Source of the DNA: Kryptolebias marmoratus
Taxonomy: Eukaryota > Chordata > Actinopteri > Cyprinodontiformes > Rivulidae
Assembly: GCF_001649575.2 (NCBI RefSeq)
Contig: NC_051446.1
Location: 20,667,220-20,731,219, forward strand
DNA length: 64,000 bases
Direction: 5' to 3'
The position numbers were made by a program, and so were the translations under genes. Under the pieces are notes generated by a model. That model searched no databases. It was not told the origin of the DNA and was given only the letters and a program-made list of their open reading frames with translations. Of this stretch, positions 23,549 through 35,500 are shown one piece after another; the first letter of the stretch is position 1, and each line of letters starts with the position of its first letter.

Positions 23549-24599
23549 CTGAACGATGTTTACATAAAATGTTTGGTTTGGTTGCGTGATTTTTATTCCC
23601 TTTCTTTAAAAACAAACAAACGGGTGCACATGTTATGATTCATTGTTTTGTTTTGGTTTTATCTAGAAAGTTTATTAGATTTTATGAAAACCACAATTTC
23701 CAAGTTCTGCCCCTTTATTAAAGCCCTTAAACCAGGAAAAATGACAACGAAAGTAAATTATCTCAGCCCTTATTGATTTTTGCTCTGTGGGAAAGATGCA
23801 GCAACATGCAGGCATGAGACAGCCACCGTTAAACATGCATTCAGCTCAGAGCTGCAGCACACTGGGCCATCTTTAACAAAACTAAAAAATATCGACGGCA
23901 AAACTACTTCTCTCAGAACTTCGTTTGTCACAATAATATCCATGCAGCAAATCAGTTTTAAATGACGGTAACCTCCCTGTGACTTTACAGTGCTTCCCTC
24001 TAGTGGAAAGTACTGAACACTGCATTGTTTCTACATGCCATCAGGATCTAAAGGCTTATCAACACATAAAGATCCAGGAAGAAAAATATTTATTCATTCA
24101 TCTTCCTGGAATACTTGCACAAAGTTTACCCATGGCCAACGGATGGATTCTTCTGGTGCTCTGTTGGCTTTACTGCTTCCAAGAAGGCAAATTTCCAATG
24201 CAAATACTACAGATATACATTCTCCCAGGAACGAAGGTGAAATCTTACAGAGCAAACTGTGCAGTTTGGGAGCTCCAGCTTTGTCCGGAAGTGGAAACTT
24301 TGCTGGGTTTCTCTCTGTTTTCGGGAGCCATGCCCTTTCCTCTCTGTGGAAGATTCATATCTGTAAGGACCGGAGCAGTAGGGGGGGGGGGACGACAATG
24401 CCATACTGATAATCTGTGGGCGGTTACTGCTTTTACACTACGTATCTGTGTTGATGTTGGCAGAGATCTTTTTAAAACAACCAAAAGAGCTTAAGTGTGT
24501 GCGCTCTTATGCTAACACGGAGCAGCAGGAAAAGTTCATAAATCACTTCCCTAAAAACAGTTTGTACCAGACCACCCTCCCTGAAAGCCTGGATCAGTG
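23549..24599. other. Convergent intergenic region between entpd1 and kcnk1
   Basis: Holds the 3' flanks of two converging genes. A minus-strand AATAAA at 24094-24089 lies about 510 nt past the kcnk1 stop and is a possible polyadenylation signal. A run of ten G lies near 24381-24390. The longest open frames here (23979-24494 + and relatives) show no family resemblance and are taken as chance. Confidence 0.5.
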
Positions 24600-27500
24600 T
24601 TATCTCAGGTTTCCATTAACAGCAGACCCTGAGGCCGGGGTGTAAGGCACCGACGTGTTGCTCTGCCGCAGACTTTCGGCCTGCTCCGACACCGACGGGA
24701 TGACAGGAAACTGATCTAACGTCATGTGGTCCGGGACGTCGGTCATCTGGTCGCTCATGTGGTCCCGATCGATGATGTCGGCCGTCTCCGAGTCCAGCTC
24801 CCGGACGTTCTCCTGGTGAAACATCTGTCTCAGGAGCCTCATCTGGGGCAGCTCGCAACACGTCTCCATCACCACCAGGACACACACCAGGCCCAGCAGC
24901 AGATAGACTGGGAGAGCACACGCACGCACACACACACACACACACACACACAATGAGAGTAATGAAACTAAACGCAGTGAAGTGTGACTCAGCAAATCAA
25001 GGTTTGGCTTTACAAATAAAAGGTGCTGATAGTCTTGATAAACACACACACAGTAGTATCAGTGTCTAATAAAATAAGAATGATTTGTATCTTTTTTATT
25101 TGTTGAAAGTGCATTTTATTTATGTATTTTTGCCCTAGGCTCATAGGCAGCTGCTGTTTGGACTGTAAATATTCTGTCAGGTAACACCAAAAACAGTGTT
25201 GTTGTTTCCAAAAATATACAGTGTGAAGAAGGTCATCACACAAGCATGTTTAGAAATTGAACAAAAGCTAGCAATAGATTAAAGGCCTAGTAATTCTGAA
25301 AGAAATGCATATCGCCTGCTGCCGTTAATGTCAGAGTTACAGCCATTTCGATCAAACACTGTAAATTCACCACCTTAAGGAACAATGAGCTCTTTTGGGA
25401 TCTGTTAGCGCTCAGAACGAGTATTAGGGACGATGCTCAGCTACGGCCACGCCAAATTTCAACTCAATATCTGCAAAACTGGCTGAGCTACGGCCGTTTT
25501 GTGGCAGACATCTTTAAATGGCAGTGGAGGAGTTCTGCCCCCCAGTTTTGTTTCGTTTATATGTCAATGAACCGGCTGTACGACTGTTGAAACGCTGGTG
25601 AAACGCTGGTGAACCATTAGTCGTGCTGGTTCCCAGCAGCTCCCTAATTTATGTACAGAAGACGACCCTTTCAAAACCACAGGGATCACCCGTGACATAA
25701 TTATCGACAAAAATAGGCAAGAAAGCCCATTATTATTGTTATTATTATTATTATGGTGCTAAAAGGGTTAAAATCAAACTATTTGCATAAACAATTAAAT
25801 CAAGCCCTCTAAAGAATCATCACTACAGCCTTTCTAGATCAAAGATAACAGTACAAATACAACATGTCAAATTTTTATTTTTCTAACACACGCTTAGCTT
25901 GTCTTATAAGTAGATTTATTTCTTTATGTTATGCAAAATATGTCAAGATTTTGGATGGTTTTGCTGAAAAAAGACCTTTCCTTGAAAAAGACGTAATCTA
26001 GAATGCAGCATATTTTGCTCTAAAATCTGTAAATATTGTTTTGTTGAAGATTACGTTGAATTTTGCAGATAATAAATAGGTCAGCTGGAACATCAGCAGA
26101 TCTCTCTTGAGCCTGGAGCATGATTTAGAAGAAGAACCGGTTTGAAATTAGGAATTTATGTCTCCAAAAAGCAAACCAACTCAGCAGGTTTAGGATTTGT
26201 TACTATTATCAAATGAACACGAGGTTTAAGTTGTTTGGAAATCACTGAAAACCTAAACACAGCCGTGCGCCCACCTGTGATGGCGAGTCGGTACAGATGT
26301 GGGTGCGGGTTGGCCTCTTTGCTGTGAGTTTCCCCAGGGACGTAATCGCCCAGCCCGATGGTGGTCAGCGAGATGAAGCAGAAATACAGCGACTCCAAAA
26401 AGTTCCAGTCTTCCTCTAGGGCCATGAAGACCCACGCCGGGATGAAGATGAAGAGCAGGGCCGCCACGGCGCTGAGGCACGCCGCGTGGATCACGGCCAG
26501 TCTGGACCTGGAGACGGCCCAGCGCCGGTGGAAGTACGAGACGGGCCGCCGGGCCACCAGGACCACCAGCCTTTCCACCACGACAGAGAGGAAGAAGAGG
26601 GTGACGGGGATGCCGAGGAGGGAGTAGAAGATACAGAAAGCCTTCCCAAGATCCGAGAGCGGCACGGCGTGGCCATAGCCTGAAAAACAAAGGGGAGCAC
26701 ATGTGCGGCTTAGCTTAAATAACAACAAATAAACAGAGAAAACATGTGGCGTCAACTCCAATCAAGATGGCTGCCACAGCCAACTGAGCTTAGGGCGCAC
26801 AAAAGGCTCTAACTCAGTCAACTTTATAGATATTGATCTAAAATTCGGTGTGATAGTAGCTGAGAGTCATCCCAAACACATACGCTGAGTGCTACACGCT
26901 GCGCAAGATCTTTCCTGTTCGTCTGTTAGCAAAATATCTCAGGAACCAGCAGTTCATGAGATAAATGGGCCTTGGCTAACACAAAAAGGGCTGCAACTGA
27001 TTCATATTTACAGGTATTGAGCTAAAAGATGGTGTTGTGGTAACTGGGATCTTTTAATATCACATAATGTAATTCTGTAATTAGGTGTTCCTAATATGAG
27101 ATGATTTTAGTTTAAAACCCAGTGGTACTTGGTTTTTCACTTAAAACTGGCACAATAAAGAGAAAAAATGGGTCACTTCATGATATTTACTAACTAGGTA
27201 ATAGTTAGTAAATATCATGAAGTGACCCATTTTTTCTCTTTTTGGAACTAAGAGGTAAACAGGAGACTTTAAGGATATAGTTCCTACAATAACTTATGTT
27301 TTAAACGTGCTTGTGTTTAATTAACTATGTGGCACGGCAGAATTTTTTAATTTTTTTTTTTGTAAAAGTGAACAGATAAACATTTATGACACGTTATGTT
27401 ATTATGTAATGATAACAGAAGGTGACCATAAGCCTTTAGACAAGCAGAAACGTTCTTTTACTACCTGGCAACCCAAAACCTGCTCTATTGAATTAATTAT

Positions 27501-28099
27501 ACCGCTTATAAATAGTCCAAATGAAGAGCTACTTCAGTGGCATTTAACAGCAAAGGAAGGTTCCTTCTACCTGCTCACCTGAAGACATGAATATGACTGC
27601 GTGAGCGTAAAAAAACCCCGCTACTTTAACGTAAATATTGATTTTTTTCACCACGCGTCAAATCTACGCAGAGCTCCTTTAAGTGATTGTTTACCTGTGA
27701 CGTGACGTCACGAGAGAGAAAGCGGCCCAGAACTGTCCACCTGTTAGGCTCACCTGTGGTGGTCAGCACGGTGCTGGTGAAGAACAGCGACGACACGAAG
27801 TCCCAGTTCCGGCCCGTCTCGTTGTCCAGGACGGACACCCCGTAGTTACTGGCCTCCAGCGCGCGCGCCAGGAGCTCCTCCAGGCGCGCGTCCGACACGC
27901 AGGTGTTGTTGCTCAGGAAGTCCCGCCGGGCCTCCTCCAGCTCCCGCCGCAGCTCGCCCTCGTAGGGCAGCTCGATGGCGGAGAAGATGCCGGCGCCCAC
28001 GGTCAGGTAGAGGACGTAAGCCACAACCAGGAGGGCGAAGTTGAGCCCCGCGCGGTGCCGCGTGAGGCGCGCGCACCAGCTGCCCGCTCCGAGCACCAT
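24600..28099 (-). CDS. kcnk1: TWIK-type two-pore-domain potassium channel (KCNK1-like), three exons
   Basis: Forms dimeric background K+ channels in the plasma or endosomal membrane. Coding exons (minus): 28099-27754, 26679-26275, 24907-24600; GT-AG, total 352 residues (human KCNK1 336). Start: the first in-frame ATG, MVLGAGSW, aligns with the KCNK1 N-terminus; the open frame runs further upstream but has no ATG. TM1 spans ~21-40. The cap region holds Cys67, matching the disulphide cysteine, and sequons at N64 and N93. Pore 1 is TTTGYGH (113-119); Thr115 matches the unusual Thr118 of TWIK-1. Pore 2 is TTIGLGDYVPG, a KCNK1/6 signature. TM3 is at ~175-202 and TM4 at ~245-268. The tail carries ADIIDRDH, echoing the VHIIEHDQ of KCNK1. 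ASNYGVSVL and VPLSD-GKAFCI favour KCNK1 over KCNK6. Exon 1 is very GC-rich. The fish a/b paralogue cannot be told. Confidence 0.9.
24917..24952 (+). repeat. (CA)n microsatellite beside kcnk1 exon 3 acceptor
   Basis: The tract starts about 10 nt upstream of the exon 3 acceptor (CTCCCAG on the minus strand), so it lies in or next to the expected polypyrimidine/branch region. Confidence 0.85.
25398..25520 (-). repeat. Dispersed repeat family R, copy 3 (reverse, partial)
   Basis: Contains GATGCTCAGCTACGGCCACG, CTCAATATCTGCAAAACTGG and the degraded GAGCTACGGCCGTTTTGTG, in kcnk1 intron 2. The left flank (25320-25397) has weaker similarity. Confidence 0.6.
25730..25755 (+). repeat. (TTA)n microsatellite
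   Basis: Short ATT/TTA repeat in kcnk1 intron 2. Confidence 0.7.
26762..27057 (+). repeat. Dispersed repeat family R, copies 4-5 (forward, tandem partial)
   Basis: Begins TCAAGATGGCTGCCACAGCC, then TAACTCAGTCAAC, TAGTAGCTGAGAGTCATCC and TTAGCAAAATATCTCAGGAA. A second truncated unit follows, with GGTATTGAGCTAAAAGATGG. It lies in kcnk1 intron 1. Confidence 0.7.
27157..27241. repeat. Perfect 39-bp inverted repeat with 7-nt loop
   Basis: The left arm 27157-27195 is the exact reverse complement of the right arm 27203-27241; the loop 27196-27202 reads AGGTAAT. The arm begins AAAGAGAAAAAATGGGTCAC on the left. It lies in kcnk1 intron 1. Transcripts from either strand would fold into a near-ideal hairpin. 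No similarity to a known microRNA was recognised. Confidence 0.9.
27703..27710. promoter_or_regulatory. kcnk1: Palindromic CRE (TGACGTCA) at start of kcnk1 intron 1
   Basis: A perfect cAMP-response element about 45 nt past the exon 1 donor, inside the GC-rich 5' region. Confidence 0.4.
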
Positions 28100-28210
28100 C
28101 ACACCAAACCCCCACTTCAGCGAAGTTTCATCTGAGCTGCCTTCTCTGCCGATTTTCGGCAACAACTTGGACTTTCCCTTCCTCGTCCTCCCATTGGAAG
28201 CTGCGCCCCG

Positions 28211-28218
28211 TGACGTCA
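28211..28218. promoter_or_regulatory. kcnk1: Palindromic CRE (TGACGTCA) upstream of kcnk1 ATG
   Basis: A perfect CREB/ATF site 112 nt upstream of the start codon in CpG-rich DNA. It marks the probable core promoter. The transcription start is unknown. Confidence 0.5.
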
Positions 28219-28318
28219 CAGACGCTCACCTTACCGGGCAGAGGTGCGCGTGCATACCTGAGTCGGTCAGGCTTGTTCCTCGAACCGGTGTAGCCGGTTT
28301 TTGTTTCTGATGGGAGGA

Positions 28319-29324
28319 GAAGCTGCTCTACTGGACCTGCAGGTTCTGGCTGAATGCACGGAATCAGTCAAATTAACTTTATTTAAAATAAAGTTCTTCA
28401 CAGAAACACACCTGAGAGCCCTTCACCTGTTCCAACAACTTCTTTAATCTGCCTCAGAAAACTCCTTCTAAGCTCTCTTCTTTTGACACTTTAGCTTTTA
28501 GCCTTTAGCTATCACTCTGCTATTTTTAGCTGCCGTTCAGCTGCTTTTAGTTACCATTCAGCTTCTGTTCAGCTTTCAGCTCTAGTATTACTCTTAGTTA
28601 CTGTTCAGCTTGTTTTAGCTTCTGTTCTGCAGGGTTTAGCTGCTCCAACAGCTCAGTTTTAGCTTCTTCAGCAGTCAGTCAGTGCAGCTTTTTGTCTTGA
28701 CCACCAGAGGGCGCAAAAGACCGCCTCTCCACACTCCGGTGCACCAAATAAAAGAGAAAGGATGGAGGGGGGGGAGGAGGAAGCAGTTGATTAAAAAACA
28801 CTTTTTATTGATAAGTTCCCACCAGACATCAGCTCAGCTCACTCCATCATCATTTTCATCTCTCCTATATCTGGATTCTCGCAATAAATAATTTTTTTTA
28901 CAACCATCAGGAAGGCTCGAATGAAAAAGCAACAAGAAGTGTCATTAGACGCGGTGCCAGAGGGGTAATATACAGCCAACGAGACAGCCTGGAATCGATA
29001 GCGTTGCATAAAAAGCTGACAGGTAGACGGATGATGGTCACTAATTGATAGTCTTGGCTGGATGAAAGGCCCGTTTCGGCTGCATCTCCTGCTGTGTTAA
29101 AATCCTCCGAGTTTGTTCTGGAGCTCCAGCTGTTTGCTGCGGAGCATCCTGAACATCCGAAGGAGGAAAAAAAAAAACAACAACCTTCAGTTCAGTTATC
29201 TGTGGATCGAAAAGAAAAAGAAAACAAAGAACAGATCAATGACTTCAGAAGCAGAGCTGGAGAGGACAACGCTGCCTTAATGTCTCCATTTACTGATACA
29301 AGAGTGTTTTATTAAAGTTTTATA
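28319..29324. other. Intergenic region between kcnk1 and thbs2
   Basis: No gene seen. About 28480-28680 is a degenerate TTTTAGCT / GTTCAGCT-rich tract. Candidate minus-strand polyadenylation hexamers for thbs2 occur at 29308-29313 and 28804-28809. Confidence 0.5.
28480..28680 (-). repeat. Degenerate TTTTAGCT-type low-complexity repeat
   Basis: Many copies of TTTAGC and TTCAGCT separated by short variable spacers. The reverse complement (AGCTAAAA) dominates a similar tract at 34990-35190. Confidence 0.65.
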
Positions 29325-29520
29325 CACACTATATTACCAAAAGTATTCGCTCGCCTTTCTTCGCACTCATATAAACATGAGTAACATCTTATTCTTAATC
29401 CACAGGGTTTAATCTGATGTTGGCCCACTCTGCTTCTATAACAGCTTCAGCTCTTCTGGGAAGGTTTTCAGTGAGTTCAGTGATCTGGATGGGTGAGTGA
29501 ATACTTTTGGCAACAGTGTA
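29325..29520. mobile_element. Internally deleted Tc1/mariner-like element (MITE)
   Basis: The left end CACTATATTACCAAAAGTATTC and the right end GAATACTTTTGGCAACAGTG(TA) are imperfect terminal inverted repeats. Between them only ~150 nt remain, including TTAATCCACAGGGTTTAATC and ACAGCTTCAGCTCTTCTGGG, which I recognise from both ends of full-length fish Tc1-like elements. No transposase frame remains. It sits just past the thbs2 stop codon (29538) and so may lie in its 3' UTR. Confidence 0.8.
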
Positions 29521-29537
29521 ATATCTCCTTTAAACTG

Positions 29538-32500
29538 CTATGAGTTGACAGCTTTGGAGGAGATGTTTCGGCGGGACACATTACCTCTGCACTCATATCT
29601 AAGGTCTGAGAAGATGACGTGTTCCTGAGAGAAGACGAAGAGTCCCAGCCGGCCCCCGGCCAGGGTGTGGTCGTAAACCGCCCCCGAGTCCGACAGGATG
29701 TCCCGGCCCTCGTACACAACCACCCTGCGACAGCAACAGACAGGTTCAAACGCATCTTTAAATGAGCCAGGACAACTCATTAAAGGGATAGTCCAGATCT
29801 TTGTGACGTTGAGGTCTGTGGAAAAGTGAACAGGTAATATCTTACCTGTTGCAGATAGCTCTTGAAAGCCTAAATAGCTGTCAAAATGTATTCACTACCA
29901 AAAGTCTACCATAGAACTTGTAATCAGTGAAATCAGCAGAGTTGTGTTTTGTTGCCAACAATTACGAGTCACTCGTTTACATTTGACTCTGAAAATAAGC
30001 ACCTTTTATGACTTTCTTTTTGATTTATGTTAGCTTCTTCATTCCCCTCTTTAACATCAGCTAATGTGGCGTTCTTTTACTGGAGCAAGCTGCTTTTTAA
30101 GCCTAAAAAACAATAAAAAACAGGCACTCGCTTGGCTAACCTATTAGCCTCACCCAGCCAGATGATCAAACATCATGTCACAGAAACATACAGTCTGAGG
30201 TGTCTTCCTGCACAGATTTATGGTCAAATGAGGTAAAACACACAACCGCAACATAAAACGCTTCAGTTGTGTTGAACAAAATTTAAAAAAAAAGGCATTT
30301 CCAGCAGTAATAAGGAAAATCTGCAGCTCTCTGTTTTTCTTATCCTTAATGTTCTGTGACTTTCACGAGTTTAATCCAGCTGTGGTTTTATGACAGCATA
30401 CCATGAAAATGTAGGTTCAGATTCCAAAGAGGGAAAAAAAAAATTATTTATGTCGACACGTCTAAACGTTCATCCATCAGCTGTCCCGTTTGGCATCACC
30501 AATCCAGTTCTGTGCAAAAGTCTCGAGTTGTCCCTCATTTAGGTAAGTTTGCTTCCGAGGAAAAAGCAGAACTTTTTCCAGGCTTTCTGGAGGTCCATGC
30601 AGGGCTTTTTCTGTGAACTCTGGCTGTTTGTTCACTCCCTCTCAGTCCGGGATGGGATCATTTTTACTTCAGTGTTTTGTTGTGGCTGTTAACAACTGTT
30701 AAACCTCCTAAACTCAGGATATAAACAACAATTAGAGCCCATTTTAGATTAAAGCCCATGGAGCTGGAGCTGTTGTGGTCAAACATCTAAATAGCTAAAT
30801 ATCTGTAAAACCAGCTGAGTTATGGGCATTTTTCTTGAGTCTGATGTCAGGTAGCTGCAGCGGCCATCTTGACTCCAAACATTACCTGATAAAACCGGTT
30901 TTGGGTCGGTGTATAAGGTGCAGGCGGTACGCCGTGTAGTCCCTCCAGCCGATTTCGCTTGGGTCGTGCCACAAGGTTCTGACCTGAGAGCGACACACAG
31001 GAGGTCTTCAACGGGAAAATCCAACAAATCCTCCGACACAGGCACAGGTGAAGGAGGTTGCTCCAGCCTACCTGGTGTCTGGTGTTTCCGGTGTGCCACA
31101 GGGCGTTGCGCAGATACTCCCCCGGTCCGGTGCTGGACTGGACCAGTTTGATGGACAGGCCTGCAGTGGCAAAAGCCTTGTAGGGTCTTTTCTCCCAGTA
31201 AGCCTGGGACACCTGCTCTCACAGAGGAACACAACAAAATGGAAGGCTGAGAAAACGATGGGCAACAATGCGCCTTTTTTGTGAAATAAACATCAGCATT
31301 GTTTGTCGGTGAAAGCTGTGTAATAAAAACATACAAGAGAAACTCAAAAGATGTTATTGTGAAGATGGTATTTGTTTGTTTCAGTGGCGTTGGTAAGAGC
31401 TTTCATTACCGGCCATCGTTAGCAAAATATCTTACAAATTACTGGACAGATTTTTATTGAAACCAACAGAAAGTGATCAAATCAAATCAAGTCTCAGCTG
31501 GGTTGAAGGCCAAAGAGTAAAAATAAGTTTTTAGATGAATTTTAAAAATGGATAGTATAATATCTCCTCTAAGCTCTGTTAAATACGGCAGGGCAAGACC
31601 GTTTAAAGCCTTAAAAACGAACAAAAGAATTTTAAAACAAACTCTAAAATACACGGGCAACCAGTGGAGAGAAGCTAAAACTGGAGTAATATGGTTTCTC
31701 TAACATCCTATCATGTAAAGATTAGCTTCAGACATGAGCCAATAAAGTTGTAAGACCTTTCTGCCGCCTCACCTGTTTCCACATGACGACGTAGAAGCGT
31801 CGGCTGGACTGGTAGGCAAACACGATCCCAGCATAGTCGTCGTCTCGGTTGGTGTTCACGTAAAATGTCACGCTGAAGTCCACGGAGCTGAACTTGTCGT
31901 ATCCTGTTTCCACAAAGAGATGTTGGATTATTAAACAAATTTTTAAAAAAATTAAAAAATGAATTCTTTTAACGTCACCTAAAGCGATCCCAGGGTCGGA
32001 GTTGGCCGTCTGCAGCAGCTCCGTCCCCTGACTGCGGATCACCCACAGCGGGTCGGACTGCGTGGTGCCTTTAGGGTCCAGCAGAACCACCTGGAACTTC
32101 CTGAAGTCCGTAGAGCCGATGTCCTGGTTCAGAGGACAGGGGTCCAGCGCGTCAGGAACGCTGTCGTTGTCGAAGTCGTCAAAGCACACGTCCCCACTGC
32201 CGTCACCTGAAGGGGGAGCGTGTAACGGGATGTTTAGCTGTTATTTTTACAACAACTGTACCAGACAAATTCAAATACATCTAAAATTAATTCGATCGAG
32301 CAATCCTTGAAGGAACTAAGATCATCTTATGTTCAAAAATGGCAGCTGTAACTTTAAAAATAACGTTAAACACAATCCAACGCAACATTCTGAGACTTGA
32401 ATCTCAAAGGATGTGTTGTGAACGACTCTCAGCTACTCCCACATCAAATTTTAGCTCCGTATCTGCAGAAACGACTGAGTTATAGCCGTTTCTGTGTTTT

Positions 32501-35500
32501 CTAAGTTTAGGTGATTGTTGCAGCCATTTTGAAGTGCGTTTGCTCCAGGAGTTAATCAGTTGCAGAGACACATCCGATGACTATTTCCTGAAGGTTCCGT
32601 TAAAATCTGCCCAGTGGTTCACGAGATATTTTGCTAACGGTACAGGCAAATGAACAAAAACATTCTCAAAACCGACCGTCCGAGTCCAGCTGGTCCCTGT
32701 TGGGGATCAGTCTGCAGTTGTCCCGGTCGTCGGGGACGCCGTCGTTGTCGTCGTCGTGGTCACAGGCGTCTCCCCTCCCGTCGCCGTCGTGGTCAGCCTG
32801 GTTGCTGTTGGCGACGTACGGACAGTTGTCCAGGGAGTTTTGGTGCCCGTCCTCGTCGATGTCCTCATTGTCGTCGCACATGTCCCCCACCAGGTCGCTG
32901 TCGGAGTCGAGCTGCGAACACACACACACACACGCCGCGCTGCAATGTACAACATCTGATGCTTCTAGGAGCTTCGGGAGGGATTTCTTCTTTTTTTTGG
33001 AACCTGCAGCGGGTTGTGAAGAAGAGGACAGTTGTCGCACTGGTCTCCAACACCGTCCAGGTCGGTGTCCCTCTGGTCAGTGTTGTACACGAAAGGACAG
33101 TTGTCGTACTCGTTCAGCTTCTCTGAAGGGAGAGAAGCCAACACACACACACACACACAGAGTGGATAAATCAGGTTTTTGCGAAGACGCGACAATCGAT
33201 ATAAATCAAAACAGGGTTTGGCTAATTTAATCCACATTTCAGCCACATTTCAGGAGTCAGTAAATTCCACTTCGAGCTCTTTTTCTTACTCTCCAAATCG
33301 ATCCAGATTCCCGTCTGAAGTTTTTAAACACATGTTGCAGTTGGGCTTGTTGGAAAGAAGCGGTTGAACGCACCGTTTCTTTCCAAACGGCAGATTCATG
33401 TCTGCTTGTCTGCAGGGTTCCAACTGCGGCTCTGACATGTTTTCAAACCGCCCCCCGGTTAGACCGATCCCTTTAAAACACCTCATCCTTTGGTAGACAC
33501 AACACAGGACATTCAAACGATTGGAGTCGCGTGTTGAACTGAGACAAACCAGGTGGAACGTGCCGAAACTGAAATATGAATTGTCACGTTCCTGTTCGGG
33601 CCAACAAAACATCAAAAAATGAACAAAAAAAAACTCATTAATGCAGCCGAGCCCCGCTGGTGGTGTGAGATACCTTTCCCTAAAGTTTCCACCATGAATG
33701 GCAGATTTCTAATCATAAACTACAGGAAGTTAGTTTTTTGTTCTACTTCACCTCAGTCTGTCTCATCCAGAATGAACTGCACCGTTTCTCTAACTTTATT
33801 TTATTTTCTGATTAAACATTCAGCTGTAAACTTGGTGATTAGTCCTTAAAGAGCTGACTGAAGTGAACAGATTCTCAATATGACAAACATTTAATTCTGG
33901 TTTTGCCATTTTCCTAATATTCATTCAGATCCTTTCCATATTTTGTTCAGAATAAGTACTTTAAATAATACTTTGACTCAGAGAAATATCCTTCCACTGT
34001 TGAACAGTTTGCAGTTTCAGTGAGTTATACCTCCCCATCTTCTACTCCTAAAAAGATTTTTAACACCCAGTCCATCTTCTGAAGAGTAAATTGATCTGTC
34101 TGCTGTTTTTGATGAAATATGGACCATTTTAAAATCATTTAGTTATACTTTTTGTAAATGTGAACTCAGACTCATTAGCAGCTGAAACATCAAACTGATC
34201 TTTCAAACCTTAATCCTCTTTCTCCTTTAGGAGAGCAAAAAATTAAACATAATCCACGAAAAACTGCTTTACCCAGAGTTATTCTCAAACCTCTGGATGC
34301 TGCAAGTCATTAAAAGGTTCCTCTTACAATTTTCAGAATAGTCCGAACCGTTAAAGTGATGCAAATAGGTGTAAAATAGTTGCTTTATTAACTGCACGCC
34401 CGAAGCTGGGTTTAGCTCCTACCGTCTCCATCCGTGTCGATGCTGCAAGCGTCTCCTTCGCCGTCGTCGTCCGTGTCCGTCTGCTGAGGGTTGCTGTCAA
34501 ACGGACAGTTGTCGCAGCGATCTCCGACCCCGTCGCCGTCCGAGTCGAACTGCCGAGGGTTGAACGTCAGCGGGCAGTTGTCCTGTGCAAAACAAACACC
34601 TTCAGACGCACCGGCTGCCTCAGGAGCGTGAGCGCGCGCTGTTTTAAAATATTTTTTATTCACAGGCAAAACGAAATAACTGCAGCTGTTCAGTGTGAGG
34701 CTGAGNNNNNNNNNNNNNNNNNNNNNNNNNNNNNNNNNNNNNNNNNNNNNNNNNNNNNNNNNNNNNNNNNNNNNNNNGTGGGGGGTGGGGGGTCAGGGAG
34801 GGGAAATAAAATTCATAAAGGTTATTATTGTCCAAGAAACGGATCAGACGACAGCCAGAACAAAACCTGAACAGAACTCAAAACAGGCGCAGAACAAAGC
34901 AGAAGAAAAAAAAAAGATAAAATATCAAACCAACTTTAAAACAAGACAGGAAGTGAACAGAAACACAACAACATCAAACAAAACTAAAAGCGCTGAATGA
35001 ACTGTTCACGTTAAAACAAGCAAAACAGGAGCTAAAAGCTAAAATAACAAAACAGTAGCTGAAAGCTTAAATTCACAAAACCAAAGCTTAACACTAAACC
35101 AGAACTAAAACTTCAAATTAACAAAACTGTAGCTAAAAGCTAAAATTAGAAAGACAGAAGTGCTAAAAGCTAAAAGAAGCATAAGAAGGCAGAAATAAAT
35201 CGACTGTCCTGAAGTAGTTTTCAGGTAATAATCTATTTAAAGAGTTAAAATCAACTTAGGGATGTTTTCTGTAAATGAAGCTAATTAAAAAAGTATAAAA
35301 GCTACAAATGCTAAAAGTTGTAGCACGTGTTGAAATATAAACAGCTAAATAAAAACTGATGGTTCACACAGTCATTCCTCTCAGCCTCACCCTCTCATCC
35401 ATAATGCTGTCATCGTCGTCATCAGGGTCGCAGGCGTCCCCCTGTCCGTCTCTGTCCAAGTCCTCCTGTCCAGAGTTCGGCACCTTGGGGCAGTTATCCT

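Larger units (their letters stand above)
34423..35498 (-). other. thbs2: thbs2 type-3 repeat exons 11-12 with assembly gap between
   Basis: Exons 35498-35391 and 34582-34423 encode [18 protein letters not shown] and [18 protein letters not shown], typical calcium-binding Asp-rich type-3 repeats. The intron between them holds 72 N (34706-34777) next to a G-rich tract, so its length is uncertain, but the exons join in frame. Confidence 0.85.

Noticed and set aside
23979..24494. 171-codon + strand frame between entpd1 and kcnk1
   Set aside because: No family similarity; lies in the kcnk1 3' flank and is interrupted in related frames; chance frame.
28100..28219. A 40-residue N-terminal extension of the kcnk1 frame starting at 28219
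   Set aside because: It would need a GTG start; no in-frame ATG exists upstream of 28099, and the KCNK1 family N-terminus aligns from MVLGAGSW. The stretch also contains a CRE and looks like promoter/5' UTR.
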